From Candidatus Cloacimonadota bacterium (lineage in GTDB: Bacteria > Cloacimonadota > Cloacimonadia > Cloacimonadales > WRIO01): 15,670 nucleotides of DNA. The position numbers were made by a program, and so were the translations under genes. The stretch spans positions 1-15,670 of the forward strand of contig JALNXV010000034.1 of the NCBI GenBank assembly GCA_023230175.1, in the 5' to 3' direction. The first letter of the stretch is position 1, and every line of letters starts with the position of its first letter. The notes under the pieces were generated by a model. It saw nothing but the letters and a program-made list of their open reading frames with translations. It was not told where the DNA came from and ran no database searches. Positions 14,271 to 15,670 of the stretch are shown here, piece after piece.

Positions 14271-15041
14271 ATGTTACAATCAATTACAAAAAATGTTATT
14301 CTTTTCAAGAAATATGTTTCAAATTTTTATACTGACAATTCGGTAGATAATGAGAATATAACATTTAAACTTAATCATTCATTAAGAGTTTTAGATGAAG
14401 CTTTTAATTTTTTTGAATGTTATAAGTATGATATAGAATCTAAAACAAAATCAATTATATTGGCTTCATCTCTTTTTCATGATGTTGGTAGATTTGAACA
14501 ATACAGAAAATATAAAACATATTCTGATTCTCTTTCTGAAGATCATGGAGACCTCGGAGCACATATTCTTAAAAATGATGTTTTTTTTTTAGATTTATCA
14601 ATAGATGATTCAATTATTAATGCTGTTAAATATCACAATAAGAAAAATTTACCTGAAAGCTTAGATATGTTATCAAATGAAGTTTGTCTCTTTGTAAGAG
14701 ATTTTGATAAGATTGATATATTAAAATCAATAGTTAATGCTTTTGAATTGAATCAAATCAACGAAGTTCTATCTCTTCATCTTAAAAATGAAAAAGAACT
14801 TTTATCAGAAACTCTTCTAAATGACCTTATTTTCGATAATAAATTAATAGATTATAAGCATCTTGTTTATCGTAATGATATGTTAATAGGAATGCTTTCA
14901 TGGTTGAAACAATTTAATTATAAACCTAATCTTATAACTCTAATCAAAGATAATATCCCTGAAAGATTAGCTCAACTTTTCCCAAATAAATACATAAATA
15001 CAGTAATGAATTACATAGAAAACCTTTCAAGGTCAATTTAA
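14271..15041 (+). CDS. HD-domain phosphohydrolase-like protein
   Basis: 256 residues, cytoplasmic. AGAGGA lies about 7 nt before the ATG, and the gene starts 34 nt after cysS. The HD core lies at about residues 33-150: His36 (LNHSLRVLDEA), His70-Asp71 (SLFHDVGRFEQYR), His92 (DHGDLGAHIL), His122 (AVKYHNKKNLP) and an Asp-rich FVRDFDKIDIL (141-151). The complete H...HD...H...H...D set suggests a metal-dependent phosphohydrolase, of the loosely characterised type that acts on nucleotides or phosphate esters. No ppGpp synthetase/TGS or cyclic-dinucleotide (HD-GYP) signature is present, so I do not assign a substrate. The C-terminal 100 residues are helical and contain no motif I recognise. It is followed 2 nt later by the flavoprotein gene. 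Confidence 0.88.
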   Translation: MLQSITKNVILFKKYVSNFYTDNSVDNENITFKLNHSLRVLDEAFNFFECYKYDIESKTKSIILASSLFHDVGRFEQYRKYKTYSDSLSEDHGDLGAHILKNDVFFLDLSIDDSIINAVKYHNKKNLPESLDMLSNEVCLFVRDFDKIDILKSIVNAFELNQINEVLSLHLKNEKELLSETLLNDLIFDNKLIDYKHLVYRNDMLIGMLSWLKQFNYKPNLITLIKDNIPERLAQLFPNKYINTVMNYIENLSRSI

Positions 15042-15043
15042 AT

Positions 15044-15670
15044 ATGTATGATTTAGCAATCGTAGGTTGTGGTGCAGCTGGACTTTTTGCTTGTTCTTTG
15101 CTTTCTAATATTAAGAAAGATATGAAAGTAATAGTTTTAGAGAAAAGAAATACTATTGCTCAAAAATTATCAATCTCCGGGAATAATCAATGTAATTATA
15201 CAAATTATAATGAATATAAAAATAAACATCCTAAAGAATTTGTTGAAGAGTTTAGTAATCATTACGGTGGGAAAAAAAACTTTGTTAAATCAGTTTTGGG
15301 TAATTTAACTAACCTAGACTTAATTCAATATTTTAAAAAAATAGGTATCGAATCTTTTATTAGAGAAGATGGTAAAGTATTTCCAAGGTCTCTTAATTCA
15401 CAAGAAATTATAAATACAATTTTAAAACAACGTACTAATAATATTGAAATTATAAATAACATTGCTATATCAAGCATTACCTATACAGAGTCATTTATAA
15501 TCCTTAAGTCAAAACAAAAAACTATTCAAACAAAATATTTAATGCTTGCAACCGGAGGTAAAAGTTATCCTGTCACCGGTTCTGAAGGGGATATTAGCAT
15601 ACTACTAAAACCTTTATTAATAAAGATAAACGAATTTAAATCAGCCTTATCTACCCCTAATATTTCTAAT
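15044..15670 (+). CDS. HI0933/BaiN-family flavoprotein, N-terminal half (runs off window)
   Basis: 209 codons are present of a family usually near 400. The N-terminal Rossmann fold binds FAD: AIVGCGAAGLFA (residues 5-16, GxGxxG) with Glu33 in VLEKR as the ribose-binding acid. The family-specific QKLSISGNNQCNYTN (40-54) corresponds to GRKLLISGGGRCNLTN in HI0933-like proteins. VFPRS (112-116), then LATGGKSYPVTGSEGD (168-183), are also characteristic. Members are annotated as NAD(P)/FAD-dependent oxidoreductases or aminoacetone oxidases; the physiological substrate is generally unknown. The ATG is 2 nt after the HD-protein stop, with a weak AAGGT 10 nt upstream, so coupling is likely. The C-terminal half cannot be checked. 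Confidence 0.93.
   Translation, partial: MYDLAIVGCGAAGLFACSLLSNIKKDMKVIVLEKRNTIAQKLSISGNNQCNYTNYNEYKNKHPKEFVEEFSNHYGGKKNFVKSVLGNLTNLDLIQYFKKIGIESFIREDGKVFPRSLNSQEIINTILKQRTNNIEIINNIAISSITYTESFIILKSKQKTIQTKYLMLATGGKSYPVTGSEGDISILLKPLLIKINEFKSALSTPNISN

Overview
The window is AT-rich (about 30% GC by eye) bacterial chromosome. It probably comes from a Gram-negative member of the Fibrobacterota-Chlorobiota-Bacteroidota (FCB) assemblage. Omp28-type secreted thioredoxin-like proteins and a DUF6029-type outer-membrane barrel are typical of that group, and one promoter candidate fits the Bacteroidota pattern TTG-N19-TAnnTTTG. The purL gene encodes the small (735-residue) PurQ/PurS-dependent form, whereas typical Bacteroidota carry the roughly 1,230-residue fused form. 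A sister lineage is therefore more likely (Cloacimonadota- or Delongbacteria-like), but I cannot fix the phylum from this sequence alone.

Left arm (1-6303, minus strand): a compact five-gene envelope operon. In transcription order it holds dsbD with all six catalytic cysteines, an Omp28-type lipoprotein with a CPNC thioredoxin-like site, a TlpA/ResA-like thioredoxin with CQPC, a DUF6029-type barrel with a C-terminal CRNGVC loop, and a large secreted protein cut by the window edge. The last protein appears to be an Omp28 paralogue whose CxxC has been lost, followed by an Ig-like region with its own CxxxxC pair and a GATase-like region. DsbD would bring cytoplasmic electrons across the inner membrane to the two thioredoxin-like proteins, and the barrel and the secreted protein carry cysteine pairs that could be substrates. 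All neighbours are spaced -4 to +9 nt apart.

Middle (6304-7708): a divergent promoter region, a small zinc-ribbon/DUF2007 protein (6549-6905), and then about 800 bp without a convincing gene. That stretch is not empty. It holds a GC-rich 13-bp hairpin, a complete promoter-to-terminator unit on the minus strand that could make an RNA of about 105 nt, a pair of direct repeats at its start, a long imperfect inverted repeat, and an 11-bp perfect dyad overlapping the likely -35 box of purL.

Right arm (7709-15670, plus strand): purL, then a tightly packed run of a membrane-anchored helix-hairpin-helix (ComEA-like) protein, an unrecognised acidic protein, a small Cys-rich frame that seems broken by one nucleotide, an HDOD-domain protein, rsmD, cysS, an HD-domain phosphohydrolase-like protein and the first half of an HI0933/BaiN-type flavoprotein. 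The two housekeeping translation genes (16S rRNA methylation and cysteine charging) sit between two HD-superfamily signalling or hydrolase genes.
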